From contig CALAMC010000098.1 in the NCBI GenBank assembly GCA_937925655.1, positions 1 through 64,000 on the forward strand: a DNA stretch of 64,000 bases, read 5' to 3'. Position numbers and translations under genes: made by a program. The notes beneath the pieces are model-generated. The model was not told the DNA's origin and did not search any database. It was given only the letters and a program-made list of their open reading frames with translations. The DNA comes from an uncultured candidate division Zixibacteria bacterium. Lineage in GTDB: Bacteria; Zixibacteria; MSB-5A5; GN15; PGXB01. Positions 8,955-16,964 of this stretch are shown here, one piece after another; the first letter of the stretch is position 1; every line of letters starts with the position of its first letter.

Positions 8955-9071
8955 AAGATTCTCCTGTCCAATAATAAGAAAATAAAATAGTCAATCCTCA
9001 AGATAAAGTCAACGCGGGGGACAGCCCCTAAAGCCACTTGCGAAAAATGAAGCCGGGTATTTTATTGGGCC

Positions 9072-9977
9072 ATGCTTTACGCCGGTGAATTGGCCGCCCT
9101 CATGACCGCCGTTTTGTGGTCGTTTACCAGCCTGTTTTTCACTTCGGCCGGGAGGCTGATCGGTTCGCGCTGGGTCAACCGTATTCGTATCCCGATGGCG
9201 GTCGTCCTGCTGGGGGCGCTTCATTTTATCATGTCCGGACATTTGTGGCCGTCCGGTGTCGACGCGGAGGCGTATCTTTATCTGGCCGCAAGCGGCGTTA
9301 TCGGTCTGACTCTGGGCGATTCTTTTTTATTCAAGGCGCTGGTCATCATGGGGCCGCGCCGGACGCTGGTCGTATTCGCGACCTGGCCGATTTTCGCCTC
9401 GCTAACCGCTTGGGTCAAGCTGGGCGAAACACTGGGCGTGCTGGCATTGACCGGAATCACCTTGACTATCGCCGGGGTTATCTGGGTCACCGCCGAACGT
9501 CAGTTTGAAACCAATCAGGTCAAATACGCCGAATCCGGCTCGCCACGGCTCGGCATCTGCCTGGCTGTACTTGCCGCCGCCGGACAGGCTATAGGATTAG
9601 TTTTGGCCAAAGCCGGTATGGGCGACAGTATCGCCCCTTTGCCCGCAACTCTGATTCGCATGGTCGCCGCCGCCATAGCCGTATGGATTCTGGCACTGTT
9701 TGGAAATGATTTGAAAAATTCTGCCTCGATATTTAAAAACCAGAAGGCCCTTTTGTTCACTATGGGCGGTGCCGTCTGCGGTCCGTTTATGGGGGTATGG
9801 ATGTCGCTTACGGCGGTCAAGTACACCGCCACCGGTATTGCCTCGGCCATCATGTCGATCACACCGATACTGGTCATTCCGATGATCATCATTTTCTACA
9901 AAGAAAAAGTCACGCTCCGGGCGGTTCTGGGCGCCGTGCTGGCCGTCGCCGGAGTGGTGATGCTGTTTTATGGGTGA
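9072..9977 (+). CDS. DMT-superfamily (EamA) transporter
   Basis: The 301 residues contain about ten hydrophobic helices in two EamA repeats (about 3-142 and 155-300). Family features are GVIGLTLGDSFLFKAL in the first half and AVKYTATGIASAIMSITPILVI in the second. Members export or import metabolites and amino-acid-like compounds; the substrate cannot be predicted. It is divergent from the M48 protease gene (about 117 bases between starts). A second, unrelated-looking EamA gene is at 22350-23207. Confidence 0.88.
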   Translation: MLYAGELAALMTAVLWSFTSLFFTSAGRLIGSRWVNRIRIPMAVVLLGALHFIMSGHLWPSGVDAEAYLYLAASGVIGLTLGDSFLFKALVIMGPRRTLVVFATWPIFASLTAWVKLGETLGVLALTGITLTIAGVIWVTAERQFETNQVKYAESGSPRLGICLAVLAAAGQAIGLVLAKAGMGDSIAPLPATLIRMVAAAIAVWILALFGNDLKNSASIFKNQKALLFTMGGAVCGPFMGVWMSLTAVKYTATGIASAIMSITPILVIPMIIIFYKEKVTLRAVLGAVLAVAGVVMLFYG

Positions 9978-9994
9978 TGGTTGCGCTTAAGCGC

Positions 9995-10024
9995 TTGACA
10001 TCCGAGCGGTCTTTTAATTATATT
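9995..10024 (+). promoter_or_regulatory. Possible orphan sigma70 promoter
   Basis: TTGACA (9995-10000) is 18 bases from TATATT (10019-10024). Downstream there is only a transposase relic, so this may be what is left of that element's promoter. The rest of 9978-10188 holds no recognisable gene. Confidence 0.3.
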
Positions 10025-10188
10025 GGAATTCAGAAATCATAATTTCTTGAAAACATCGGCGGACTGACATCGGGCGAATTAAAATTTGGATATCGGTGCA
10101 AATGTGGTGACTTTTATAATGGATGATACCGGGTTTAAGTAACCCGCCACTCACAGGCCCTGAATCTTATGAAGGGGCATGGTGGGCC

Positions 10189-10332
10189 ACCCCGGCCAAA
10201 CACGGATATGTAAAAAGCCCTTTTGATTGGCAACAATCGTCGATTCATCGTTATTTTAAGGAAGGTATATATCAAAGGGATTGGGGATCACGAGAGAATA
10301 TTGCATTTGATGGCGATTTTGGGGATGAATAA
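10189..10332 (+). pseudogene. C-terminal relic of a REP-associated tyrosine transposase (TnpA_REP/RAYT, IS200-like)
   Basis: About 47 codons read TPAKHGYVKSPFDWQQSS, then IHRYFKEGIYQRDWG. This closely follows the C-terminal tail of RAYT proteins (NPVKHG-V-x-x-P-x-DW-x-x-SS-x-HRY-x-x-G-x-Y-x-x-DWG). The catalytic part (HUH motif and tyrosine) is absent upstream, so the gene is broken. A REP-like palindrome starts 9 bases after its stop, the usual partner of such transposases. Confidence 0.7.
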
Positions 10333-10340
10333 TATTAATT

Positions 10341-10392
10341 GTCAGGAGCTCCCGCGCAAAGCGCGGGACCTTCGGCAGGGCTCCTGACCTAC
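10341..10392. repeat. REP-like imperfect palindrome (copy 2), next to RAYT relic
   Basis: Outer arms GTCAGGAGC (10341-10349) and GCTCCTGAC (10380-10388) enclose a perfect inner hairpin TCCCGCGC-aaa-GCGCGGGA (10350-10368), then CTTCG, and the element ends with CTAC. The build equals that at 6108-6163 while arm sequences differ, as in a REP family. Confidence 0.75.
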
Positions 10393-10434
10393 ATTAAATT
10401 CATCGCAATGAGTCAAGTTAAAATCCCCCCCAAC

Positions 10435-10459
10435 GAAAAAGCCCCGCAATGGCGGGGCT
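10435..10459 (-). terminator. Rho-independent terminator of rpmA
   Basis: Read on the minus strand, GCCCCGC-cat-t-GCGGGGC (10441-10458) is followed by TTTTTCG. It lies 27 bases past the rpmA stop. Confidence 0.85.
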
Positions 10460-10485
10460 TCAAATTCAAACACTTGTCCCAGGGT

Positions 10486-10737
10486 CTATTCGAGCACGGA
10501 AACGATCTTTCTGTCGCGGCCCTGGCGCTCGAACTGGACCACGCCCGTGATCTTCGCGAATAACGTATTGTCGCGGCCGATACCGACGTTTACCCCCGGA
10601 TGAAACCCGGTGCCGCGCTGGCGGACAATTATCGTCCCGGCCGACACGGCCTGACCGGCATAAACCTTGATACCCATCCGCTGGCCCTGGCTGTCGCGGC
10701 CGTTGCGGGATGAACCGACACCTTTTTTATGAGCCAT
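10486..10737 (-). CDS. rpmA: 50S ribosomal protein bL27
   Basis: Structural protein of the large ribosomal subunit whose N-terminal tail reaches the peptidyl-transferase centre. It begins directly with MAHKKGVGSS, without the cleavable extension of Firmicutes L27, and ends normally at 83 residues. bL27 genes usually follow rplU (bL21); here the gene upstream is clpC, with a terminator-like hairpin between, so rpmA probably has its own transcript. No rplU is in the window. Confidence 0.97.
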   Translation of the reverse strand: MAHKKGVGSSRNGRDSQGQRMGIKVYAGQAVSAGTIIVRQRGTGFHPGVNVGIGRDNTLFAKITGVVQFERQGRDRKIVSVLE

Positions 10738-10776
10738 AATCTACTCCAAAATCAAATAATTTTCACAAATCAAAAT

Positions 10777-10800
10777 ACGGCCCGGTTTTGACCGGGCCGC
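10777..10800 (-). terminator. Terminator-like hairpin after clpC
   Basis: A nine-pair stem CGGCCCGGT/ACCGGGCCG with a 4-base loop lies 35 bases past the clpC stop. The minus-strand tail TATTTTGATTT is a weak T-tract. Confidence 0.6.
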
Positions 10801-10834
10801 ATAAGATATAAAAATCTGCCAAAAAAGCAAGCCC

Positions 10835-13294
10835 TTAATTGGGCACTTTTTGCTGTTTTTCGTCGGTGGCCGGCTGTTCGTTGAACGTGAATTTCAGCTT
10901 ATCGTTTTCAACCCCGATAATCAGATTGCAGTCGCCGGCATACTGACCGCGCAGAAGTTCCTCGGCCAGCGGGTCTTCGAGATATTTCTGGATCGCCCGT
11001 TTGAGCGGCCGCGCGCCCAGCATCGACTCGAAACCGTTGGACGCCAAAAAGGTGCGGGCCTCGTTGGTGAGCGTGAAACTGATCCCCCGCTCGGCCAGAC
11101 GTTTGGCGACGCTGGCGATTTCGATATCCACGATCTGCTTGATATCGTCGATATTCAGCGCCCGGAAAATAATCGTGCTGTCGATACGGTTCAAAAGCTC
11201 CGGATTGAATAGTTTCTTCAATTCGCCGGTGACTTTCTTTTTCATCGATTCATAATCTTCGTCGGATCTCTCCGAGTCGAACCCGACCGATTTTTCGTTC
11301 TTAATCTGCTTGGTGCCGACATTGGAAGTCATGATGACGACCGTGTTGCGGAAATCGACCTTGCGCCCGAACGAATCGGTCAGCGAACCATCGTCCATCA
11401 GTTGCAAGAGAATATTATAAACGTCGGGGTGAGCCTTTTCGATTTCATCGAGCAAGACCACCGAGTACGGGCGACGGCGGACTTTCTCGGTCAACTGACC
11501 GCCCTCTTCGTAGCCGACATATCCCGGCGGGGCGCCGATCAAACGCGAGACGGCGAATTTTTCCATGTATTCGGACATATCGATGCGCACCAGCGAATTG
11601 ACATCCTCGAACAAGAATTCGGCCAGCACGCGGGCAAGTTCGGTCTTGCCGACACCGGTCGGTCCCAGAAACAGAAACGATCCGATCGGCCGTCTGGGGT
11701 CGCCCAACCCGGCGCGGGAGCGGCGAATCGACTTGCAGAGGATACTGATGGCTTCATCCTGGCCGATAATTTTCTTTTTAAGCTCTTCCTCCATGCGCAT
11801 CAGGCGCTTGGATTCTTTTTCTTCGAGACGGAACAGCGGGATGCCGGTCATTTTGGAAACGACCTGCGCGATGTCGTCTTCCTGCAGGGTGACCCGTTCC
11901 TTGTCGCGCTGGGCGGCCCACTCTTCCTTCATTTTTTCCAGCCGCTCTTTCTTGAATTTGAGTTCGTCGCGAAGCTGGGCGGCGGTTTCGAAGGCCTGAT
12001 TTTTGACGGCTTTCTCTTTTTCTTCCTGAAGCTTGATGATTTCGTTTTCAATTTCACCGAATTCTTCCGGCTTGGCAAACGAGGCCAGATGGGCCCGGCT
12101 CCCGGCTTCGTCGATGACGTCCAGCGCTTTATCCGGCTGGAATTTGCCGCTGATGTACCGGTCCGAAAGTTTCACGGCCGATTCGATGGCCGTATTCGAG
12201 ATGATAATCTTATGGTGCTCTTCGTACTTGTTTTTTAGACCCTGCAAAATCTGCACGGTATTCTCGGTTGACGGGGCTTCAATCATGACCGTCTGGAAAC
12301 GACGATCCAGCGCGCCGTCTTTTTCGATGAACTTGCGGTACTCATTGAGCGTCGTGGCACCGATGCACTGCAGTTCTCCGCGCGACAGAGCCGGTTTGAA
12401 AATGTTACTGGCGTCGAGCGAACCCTCGGCCCCGCCCGCACCGACGATAGTATGAAGCTCGTCGATAAATATAATAACGTCCTTGGAATTGATAATCTCG
12501 GTCATGACGGCTTTGAGGCGCTCTTCGAACTGACCGCGATATTTGGTTCCGGCCACGAGCGAGGCCATGTCGAGCGTCACCAGTCGCTTGGATTCCAGCG
12601 TCTGCGGGACTTTCCCCTCGACAATGCGCTGGGCCAGGCCCTCGGCGATGGCCGTCTTGCCCACGCCGGGCTCGCCGATGAGAACCGGATTGTTTTTCTT
12701 GCGCCGGGACAGGATCTGGCTGACCCGCTCGATTTCATCGTCACGGCCGATAATCGGATCGAGCATACCGCGGCGGGCCAGTTCGGTCAGGTCGCGGCCA
12801 TAATGATCCAGCGCCGGAGTTTTGGATTTTTTACGTTTCTTTTTAAACGACGACGGTTTGCCGTTCTGAATATTTTTCAGTTCCTCATAAACATCTTTAT
12901 AGTCGATTTCGTACATCGACAGAACCTGGGCGGCGACACCTTCTTCGTCCTTCAAAAGCGCCAGCAGGATATGTTCGGTATCGATGTCTTTCGACTTGAG
13001 CGCCCGCGCCTCCTGGCCGGAAACCTCGAGCGTCTTCTTGGCCCGGGCCGTGAGCGGCAACTGGCCCATAGTCATGGTTCCACCGGACGGCTGGACGACT
13101 TCCTCGATCGATGCCTTCAAATCCTGGGGTTCGATGCCCAGATTTATGATGATTTCGATGCCGCGTCCTTCGCCGAGGCGAATCATGCCAAGCAAGAGAT
13201 GCTCGGTGCCGATATAATCGTGACGAAGCCGGGCGGCCTCGTCCCGGGCATATTCTATGGCCTTGCGGGCAAGTTCTGTGAACATCTCATTCAT
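10835..13294 (-). CDS. clpC: ClpC-type AAA+ unfoldase of the Clp protease
   Basis: ATP-dependent unfoldase that feeds substrates to ClpP. Order: two Clp-N repeats (about 1-145), AAA-1 with Walker A GEPGVGKT, a UVR-type middle helix (about 425-460, KAVKNQAFETAAQLRDEL) and AAA-2 with Walker A GPTGVGKT. The 819-residue length is normal. The two glutamates that bind phospho-arginine in B. subtilis ClpC (Glu32, Glu106) have clear counterparts, Glu31 (IGTEHLLLG) and Glu107 (IDTEHILLA). It lies 52 bases after mcsB, so it probably uses the arginine phosphates made by its neighbour. No ctsR repressor gene is nearby. Confidence 0.96.
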   Translation of the reverse strand: MNEMFTELARKAIEYARDEAARLRHDYIGTEHLLLGMIRLGEGRGIEIIINLGIEPQDLKASIEEVVQPSGGTMTMGQLPLTARAKKTLEVSGQEARALKSKDIDTEHILLALLKDEEGVAAQVLSMYEIDYKDVYEELKNIQNGKPSSFKKKRKKSKTPALDHYGRDLTELARRGMLDPIIGRDDEIERVSQILSRRKKNNPVLIGEPGVGKTAIAEGLAQRIVEGKVPQTLESKRLVTLDMASLVAGTKYRGQFEERLKAVMTEIINSKDVIIFIDELHTIVGAGGAEGSLDASNIFKPALSRGELQCIGATTLNEYRKFIEKDGALDRRFQTVMIEAPSTENTVQILQGLKNKYEEHHKIIISNTAIESAVKLSDRYISGKFQPDKALDVIDEAGSRAHLASFAKPEEFGEIENEIIKLQEEKEKAVKNQAFETAAQLRDELKFKKERLEKMKEEWAAQRDKERVTLQEDDIAQVVSKMTGIPLFRLEEKESKRLMRMEEELKKKIIGQDEAISILCKSIRRSRAGLGDPRRPIGSFLFLGPTGVGKTELARVLAEFLFEDVNSLVRIDMSEYMEKFAVSRLIGAPPGYVGYEEGGQLTEKVRRRPYSVVLLDEIEKAHPDVYNILLQLMDDGSLTDSFGRKVDFRNTVVIMTSNVGTKQIKNEKSVGFDSERSDEDYESMKKKVTGELKKLFNPELLNRIDSTIIFRALNIDDIKQIVDIEIASVAKRLAERGISFTLTNEARTFLASNGFESMLGARPLKRAIQKYLEDPLAEELLRGQYAGDCNLIIGVENDKLKFTFNEQPATDEKQQKVPN

Positions 13295-13346
13295 ATCTGT
13301 TTACCATCCTGTATATTAAACACTTTTTTCCGTGTAATTGTGCACT

Positions 13347-14390
13347 TTATTTTAATTTTTCCCGCACCATTTTGGCGCGAAGATAATCCCGGTGATCACT
13401 GTCCAGTTCTTCGTTATTGAATTTCTGCAGGTGCGCCGGCTGGGACAACAGAAGTATTTCGTTTATCTGACGGATCGTCACCTTGTCGATAATTTTCATG
13501 GCGATACCCAATCGTACCGCCGACAACAGGTTCATAACCTCGTCGGAAGTCAGCATACGGGCATTCCGCAATATTCCATACGCACGCCAGATCTTATCCT
13601 CGATCTGGGCCGAGGCTTCGCTGACCAGCCTGTCCCGGGCGGCGTTCTCACTTTCGATGATAAAACGGGCGAGTTGCTCGATAAGTTCCAGAATCTGCTT
13701 TTCGGATACACCCAGCGTCGTCTGGTTGGAAATCTGGAACAGGTTGCCCAGCACGTCGGTCCCTTCCCCATAAAAGCCGCGCACTACCACGCCCTGCTTG
13801 GATATTTTCTGTATGACCCGGTCGATATCCTTGGTGATGACCAGTCCGGGAAGATGTATCAGCACCGAGGCGCGCATGCCGGTCCCGACGTTGGTCGGGC
13901 AGGCCGTCAAAAAACCGAAATCGGGATCATAGTCGTACTCGATGAACCGCCCGATTTCATTGTCGTACTGCATGGCCAGATTATAAGCGACTTCCGGTTC
14001 CAGCCCGGAAGCGAGCGCCTGGATGCGCAGGTGGTCTTCCTCATTGACCATAACCGAAATCTGCTCGGTCGGATTGATATATAACGCCCGCGATGATACA
14101 TCCTGCATGAAATTGGGGGACATCAGATGCCGTTCGACCAGAAAATCGCGATCAAGGTCGTTCAATTCCGACGAACGATACATCTTGCCCTTGCCTAACA
14201 CTTCCGAACGGGAATAGGCCGACTCAAAAAAGCCGACTATTTTTTCCCGTGTGGCGGAATCGGCGGCGGTCGGGTAAATCTGGCTTTTGACATTACGGGC
14301 CAGCCTGACACGGGTCGATAGCACCACCATACTTTCGCGGCCTTCACCGGCCAGCCAACCGCTGATCGATTTGGCCATGTCTTCAAACAT
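13347..14390 (-). CDS. mcsB: Protein-arginine kinase McsB
   Basis: Phosphagen-kinase-fold enzyme that phosphorylates arginines on proteins, marking them for ClpCP. Motifs: LSTRVRLARN (N-terminus), VNEEDHLRIQ, LTACPTNVGTGMRASVLIHLP and GFYGEGTDVLGNLFQISNQ, all McsB type rather than creatine kinase type. I start it at the ATG at 14390, which gives the family's usual distance to STRVRLARN. A TTG at 14399 (overlapping the mcsA stop, with AAGGA upstream) is a real alternative that would add three residues. It sits between mcsA and clpC. Confidence 0.94.
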   Translation of the reverse strand: MFEDMAKSISGWLAGEGRESMVVLSTRVRLARNVKSQIYPTAADSATREKIVGFFESAYSRSEVLGKGKMYRSSELNDLDRDFLVERHLMSPNFMQDVSSRALYINPTEQISVMVNEEDHLRIQALASGLEPEVAYNLAMQYDNEIGRFIEYDYDPDFGFLTACPTNVGTGMRASVLIHLPGLVITKDIDRVIQKISKQGVVVRGFYGEGTDVLGNLFQISNQTTLGVSEKQILELIEQLARFIIESENAARDRLVSEASAQIEDKIWRAYGILRNARMLTSDEVMNLLSAVRLGIAMKIIDKVTIRQINEILLLSQPAHLQKFNNEELDSDHRDYLRAKMVREKLK

Positions 14391-14395
14391 TGTAA

Positions 14396-14920
14396 TCAAA
14401 TTCCATCCTTCGGGGCCAAAATGCCCTCTTTAAGCTCGCGGAGCTTATCCCGTAAATCGGCGGCGCGCTCGAAATCTTCAGCCTCAATGGCCTTTTTAAG
14501 CTCGGATTCCAGCCGCTCTTCTTCCTGAATGACATGTGCCTCGCCCTCGTCGGCGGCCGGGAGTTTGCCCTTGTGAAGTGAAGAACCGTGAAGTTTGCGC
14601 ATAATCGACTCCAGCCGGGGCCGAAAAGCTGTATAACACTCGCCGCAGCCAAACCGCCCCTGCCGTGAAAAAGCCTCGAACGTCAAACCACATTTAGGGC
14701 AAGTTATGGCGGGCAATTCTTCATTTACCTTATGAGGAAACTTCTGTTGAACCATGCCTGATAACAGCTCGGCCAGCGGAAACGGCATATTATCAAGAGG
14801 GCTGTGAAAACCTATTTCGGCCGCACATTCCTTGCATATCTGAAGCGTAACTTTTTCATTATTGACGATTTGCGTCAAATTTATAGTAGCCGGATTCTTT
14901 TTGCATTTCTGGCATAGCAT
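14396..14920 (-). CDS. mcsA: McsA, zinc-finger activator of the arginine kinase
   Basis: McsB activator. The zinc-binding pairs are visible: Cys3/Cys6, Cys29/Cys32, Cys74/Cys77 and Cys92/Cys95. The C-terminus carries a UVR motif (KKAIEAEDFERAADLRDKL, about 140-160) as in B. subtilis McsA. GCGECYTAFRPRLESIMRKLHG is family-typical. The start follows GGTGATACT. The gene is 11 bases downstream of lolD and directly upstream of mcsB, so arginine phosphorylation is co-transcribed with lipoprotein export here. Confidence 0.93.
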   Translation of the reverse strand: MLCQKCKKNPATINLTQIVNNEKVTLQICKECAAEIGFHSPLDNMPFPLAELLSGMVQQKFPHKVNEELPAITCPKCGLTFEAFSRQGRFGCGECYTAFRPRLESIMRKLHGSSLHKGKLPAADEGEAHVIQEEERLESELKKAIEAEDFERAADLRDKLRELKEGILAPKDGI

Positions 14921-14931
14921 AGTATCACCGC

Positions 14932-15633
14932 CTATTCGGACGCGGCCGTTACGACCACACCCCGGTCTAATTTTACAATTTTATCACAGCTTTTGGCCAA
15001 ATCTATATTATGCGTTGCGATAATAAACGATGTCCCATGGGCACGATTGAGGTCGGTAAGAAGGGCATGAAGTCGTTCACCGGTCGCGATATCCAGATTT
15101 CCCGACGGCTCATCGGCCATCACCAGTTCCGGATCGTTCACAAGCGCCCGGGCCACCGCCGTTCGCTGTAATTCTCCGCCCGATAGTTGTCGGGGCAGAT
15201 GGTTCTGTCTATCCTGTAAACCGACATCGGTCAACAGTTGTTCCGCGCGCAGAGCGGCCTCATCGCGGCTTTTGCCGGCTACCAGCGCCGGAATCATGAC
15301 ATTTTCACGGGCCGTGAAGTCATCGAGAAGATAATGGTGCTGAAAAACAAAACCGATGTGGGCATTGCGAAACAGGGCCAGCTCTTTTTCGGTCATATTA
15401 TTGATATTTTGACCTTTGAATTCCACGTCACCGGAGGTCGCACGGTCCAGACCACCCAGAATATGCAATAAAGTCGATTTTCCGACACCAGACGCTCCTA
15501 CCACAGCCACCATATCTCCCTGGTCGGCAACAAGATCGACCCCTTTTAGTACCTCCAGTGTACCTTCTACCGTTTCAAAATTACGGATTATCCGGCGGGC
15601 CACCAGAAATCGTTTTATTTCAGCCGATTCCAA
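14932..15633 (-). CDS. lolD: LolD-like ABC transporter ATPase (lipoprotein release)
   Basis: ATPase of the LolCDE-type complex that extracts lipoproteins from the inner membrane. Walker A GASGVGKST (about 44-52), Q-loop FQHHYLLDDF, signature LSGGELQRTAVARAL and Walker B ELVMADEPSG are intact. The 233-residue length fits. MacB/FtsE-like ATPases look similar; the neighbouring lolC-type permease decides. The start is a TTG preceded by GGGGA at 8 bases; no ATG or GTG is available nearby. It lies 93 bases after lolC. Confidence 0.88.
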   Translation of the reverse strand: MESAEIKRFLVARRIIRNFETVEGTLEVLKGVDLVADQGDMVAVVGASGVGKSTLLHILGGLDRATSGDVEFKGQNINNMTEKELALFRNAHIGFVFQHHYLLDDFTARENVMIPALVAGKSRDEAALRAEQLLTDVGLQDRQNHLPRQLSGGELQRTAVARALVNDPELVMADEPSGNLDIATGERLHALLTDLNRAHGTSFIIATHNIDLAKSCDKIVKLDRGVVVTAASE

Positions 15634-15726
15634 TGCGAGATTCCCCTAACTTCCCTGTTTATCACTATATAACTATTTTCGCCAGTATCGTCAAATAATT
15701 TAGGGCAATAGTGCAAATAGTGCCCG

Positions 15727-16956
15727 CTACTGCCTGATAACCTCGATAACCGATTGCGAAGCAGCGCGATAGGCGGGATAAAGGGCGGCCAGAAAACAGA
15801 TGATAATGGTTACCACTCCGGCCAGAATAAAGTCAAAAGGCTGAATCTTTATGGGAAGGTAGCTTATGAAATACAAATCGGGCGGAAGTGAAATAATATT
15901 ATATGTATTCTGCAACCAGGCCGCGAATATGGCCAGCGACCAGCCCCCGATTATACCGACCGAGCCGATAATCAGCCCGTTATAGACGAAAATCTTTCGC
16001 ACCGAGGGCGGTGTCACACCAATGGCTTTCAGAATCCCGATTTCCGATCGTTTTTCCATGGCCAGCATGACCAGAGTCGAAATGATCGAAAAGGCCGCCA
16101 CCAGGACGATTAATATGAATCCGATAAACAATATTTTCTTTTCCAGGGCGATCCAGCTGAACAGGTTTTTGTGCAAGATATACCATGGCACGACATCATA
16201 ATCATAACCAAGAACGCCTTGCAATTGGGGCGCGATTCTATCGGCCAGATAAATATCGGTCAACTTGAGATGAATTCCCGTCACGGCCGGGCCGATTTTG
16301 AATAAATCCTGCGCCGCATCCAGAGGGATATAGGCCATTTCGGCATCGAACTCGTACATCCCGCTTTCGAAAATCCCGCTTAAGTAGAATTTCGCCACCC
16401 GCGGTCGCGCCGAGCGCCGCAGGTCTTCACCGCTTATGGAATACAGTACAACCGGGTCGCCGACGCCGACGCCGAGCCGGTCGGCCAGGGTTCTGCCCAT
16501 GATTATCCCGGCGGCGTTTTCGCCGCTGTCGGGAGGATTAATATCAAAGGAGTATCGCCCGGAGATGATATTGTCGGCGATACTGGCGGTGCGGGCTTCG
16601 GCGTCCAGGTCTATCCCGCGCACGATTATACCGTCGCCCAGCGAAGCCGACTGTATGGCCGCCTTATAATATATGAAGGGCGAGGCCGCCACGACGCCGG
16701 GAACGCTTTCGATTTTTCCGACGACGCCGTCGTAATCGCCGATAACCGGCGCCAGTCGCGGAAAAACGGTGATATGCGAAGTGGTTCCCAGAAGCCGCGA
16801 GCGCAGCTCCTCCTCGAAGCCGTTGTGCATCGACATGACAAAGCAAACCACCGCCACGCCCAAAGTGACGCCCAGGATGGTTATCCAGGTCGAAACCGAA
16901 GTAAAAAACCGACCGGATCTCAAATACCGGCCGGCTATAAAGCGTTCATAGTACAT
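15727..16956 (-). CDS. lolC: LolC/LolE-family lipoprotein-release permease
   Basis: The 409 residues have a first transmembrane helix (about 22-45, STWITILGVTLGVAVVCFVMSM), a long periplasmic domain (about 46-275) and three C-terminal helices (about 280-400), which is the FtsX/MacB_PCD plan. The start MYYERFIAGRYL is that of LolC/LolE proteins. Only one permease is seen, so the complex is probably a homodimer as in many non-Proteobacteria. It starts 8 bases past the lysS stop. Longer open reading upstream overlaps lysS and is not coding. Confidence 0.9.
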   Translation of the reverse strand: MYYERFIAGRYLRSGRFFTSVSTWITILGVTLGVAVVCFVMSMHNGFEEELRSRLLGTTSHITVFPRLAPVIGDYDGVVGKIESVPGVVAASPFIYYKAAIQSASLGDGIIVRGIDLDAEARTASIADNIISGRYSFDINPPDSGENAAGIIMGRTLADRLGVGVGDPVVLYSISGEDLRRSARPRVAKFYLSGIFESGMYEFDAEMAYIPLDAAQDLFKIGPAVTGIHLKLTDIYLADRIAPQLQGVLGYDYDVVPWYILHKNLFSWIALEKKILFIGFILIVLVAAFSIISTLVMLAMEKRSEIGILKAIGVTPPSVRKIFVYNGLIIGSVGIIGGWSLAIFAAWLQNTYNIISLPPDLYFISYLPIKIQPFDFILAGVVTIIICFLAALYPAYRAASQSVIEVIRQ

Positions 16957-16964
16957 CTTTATTC

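Noticed and set aside
10086..10120. Promoter TTGGAT ... TATAAT before the transposase relic
   Set aside because: The spacer of 23 bases is too long for a sigma70 promoter.
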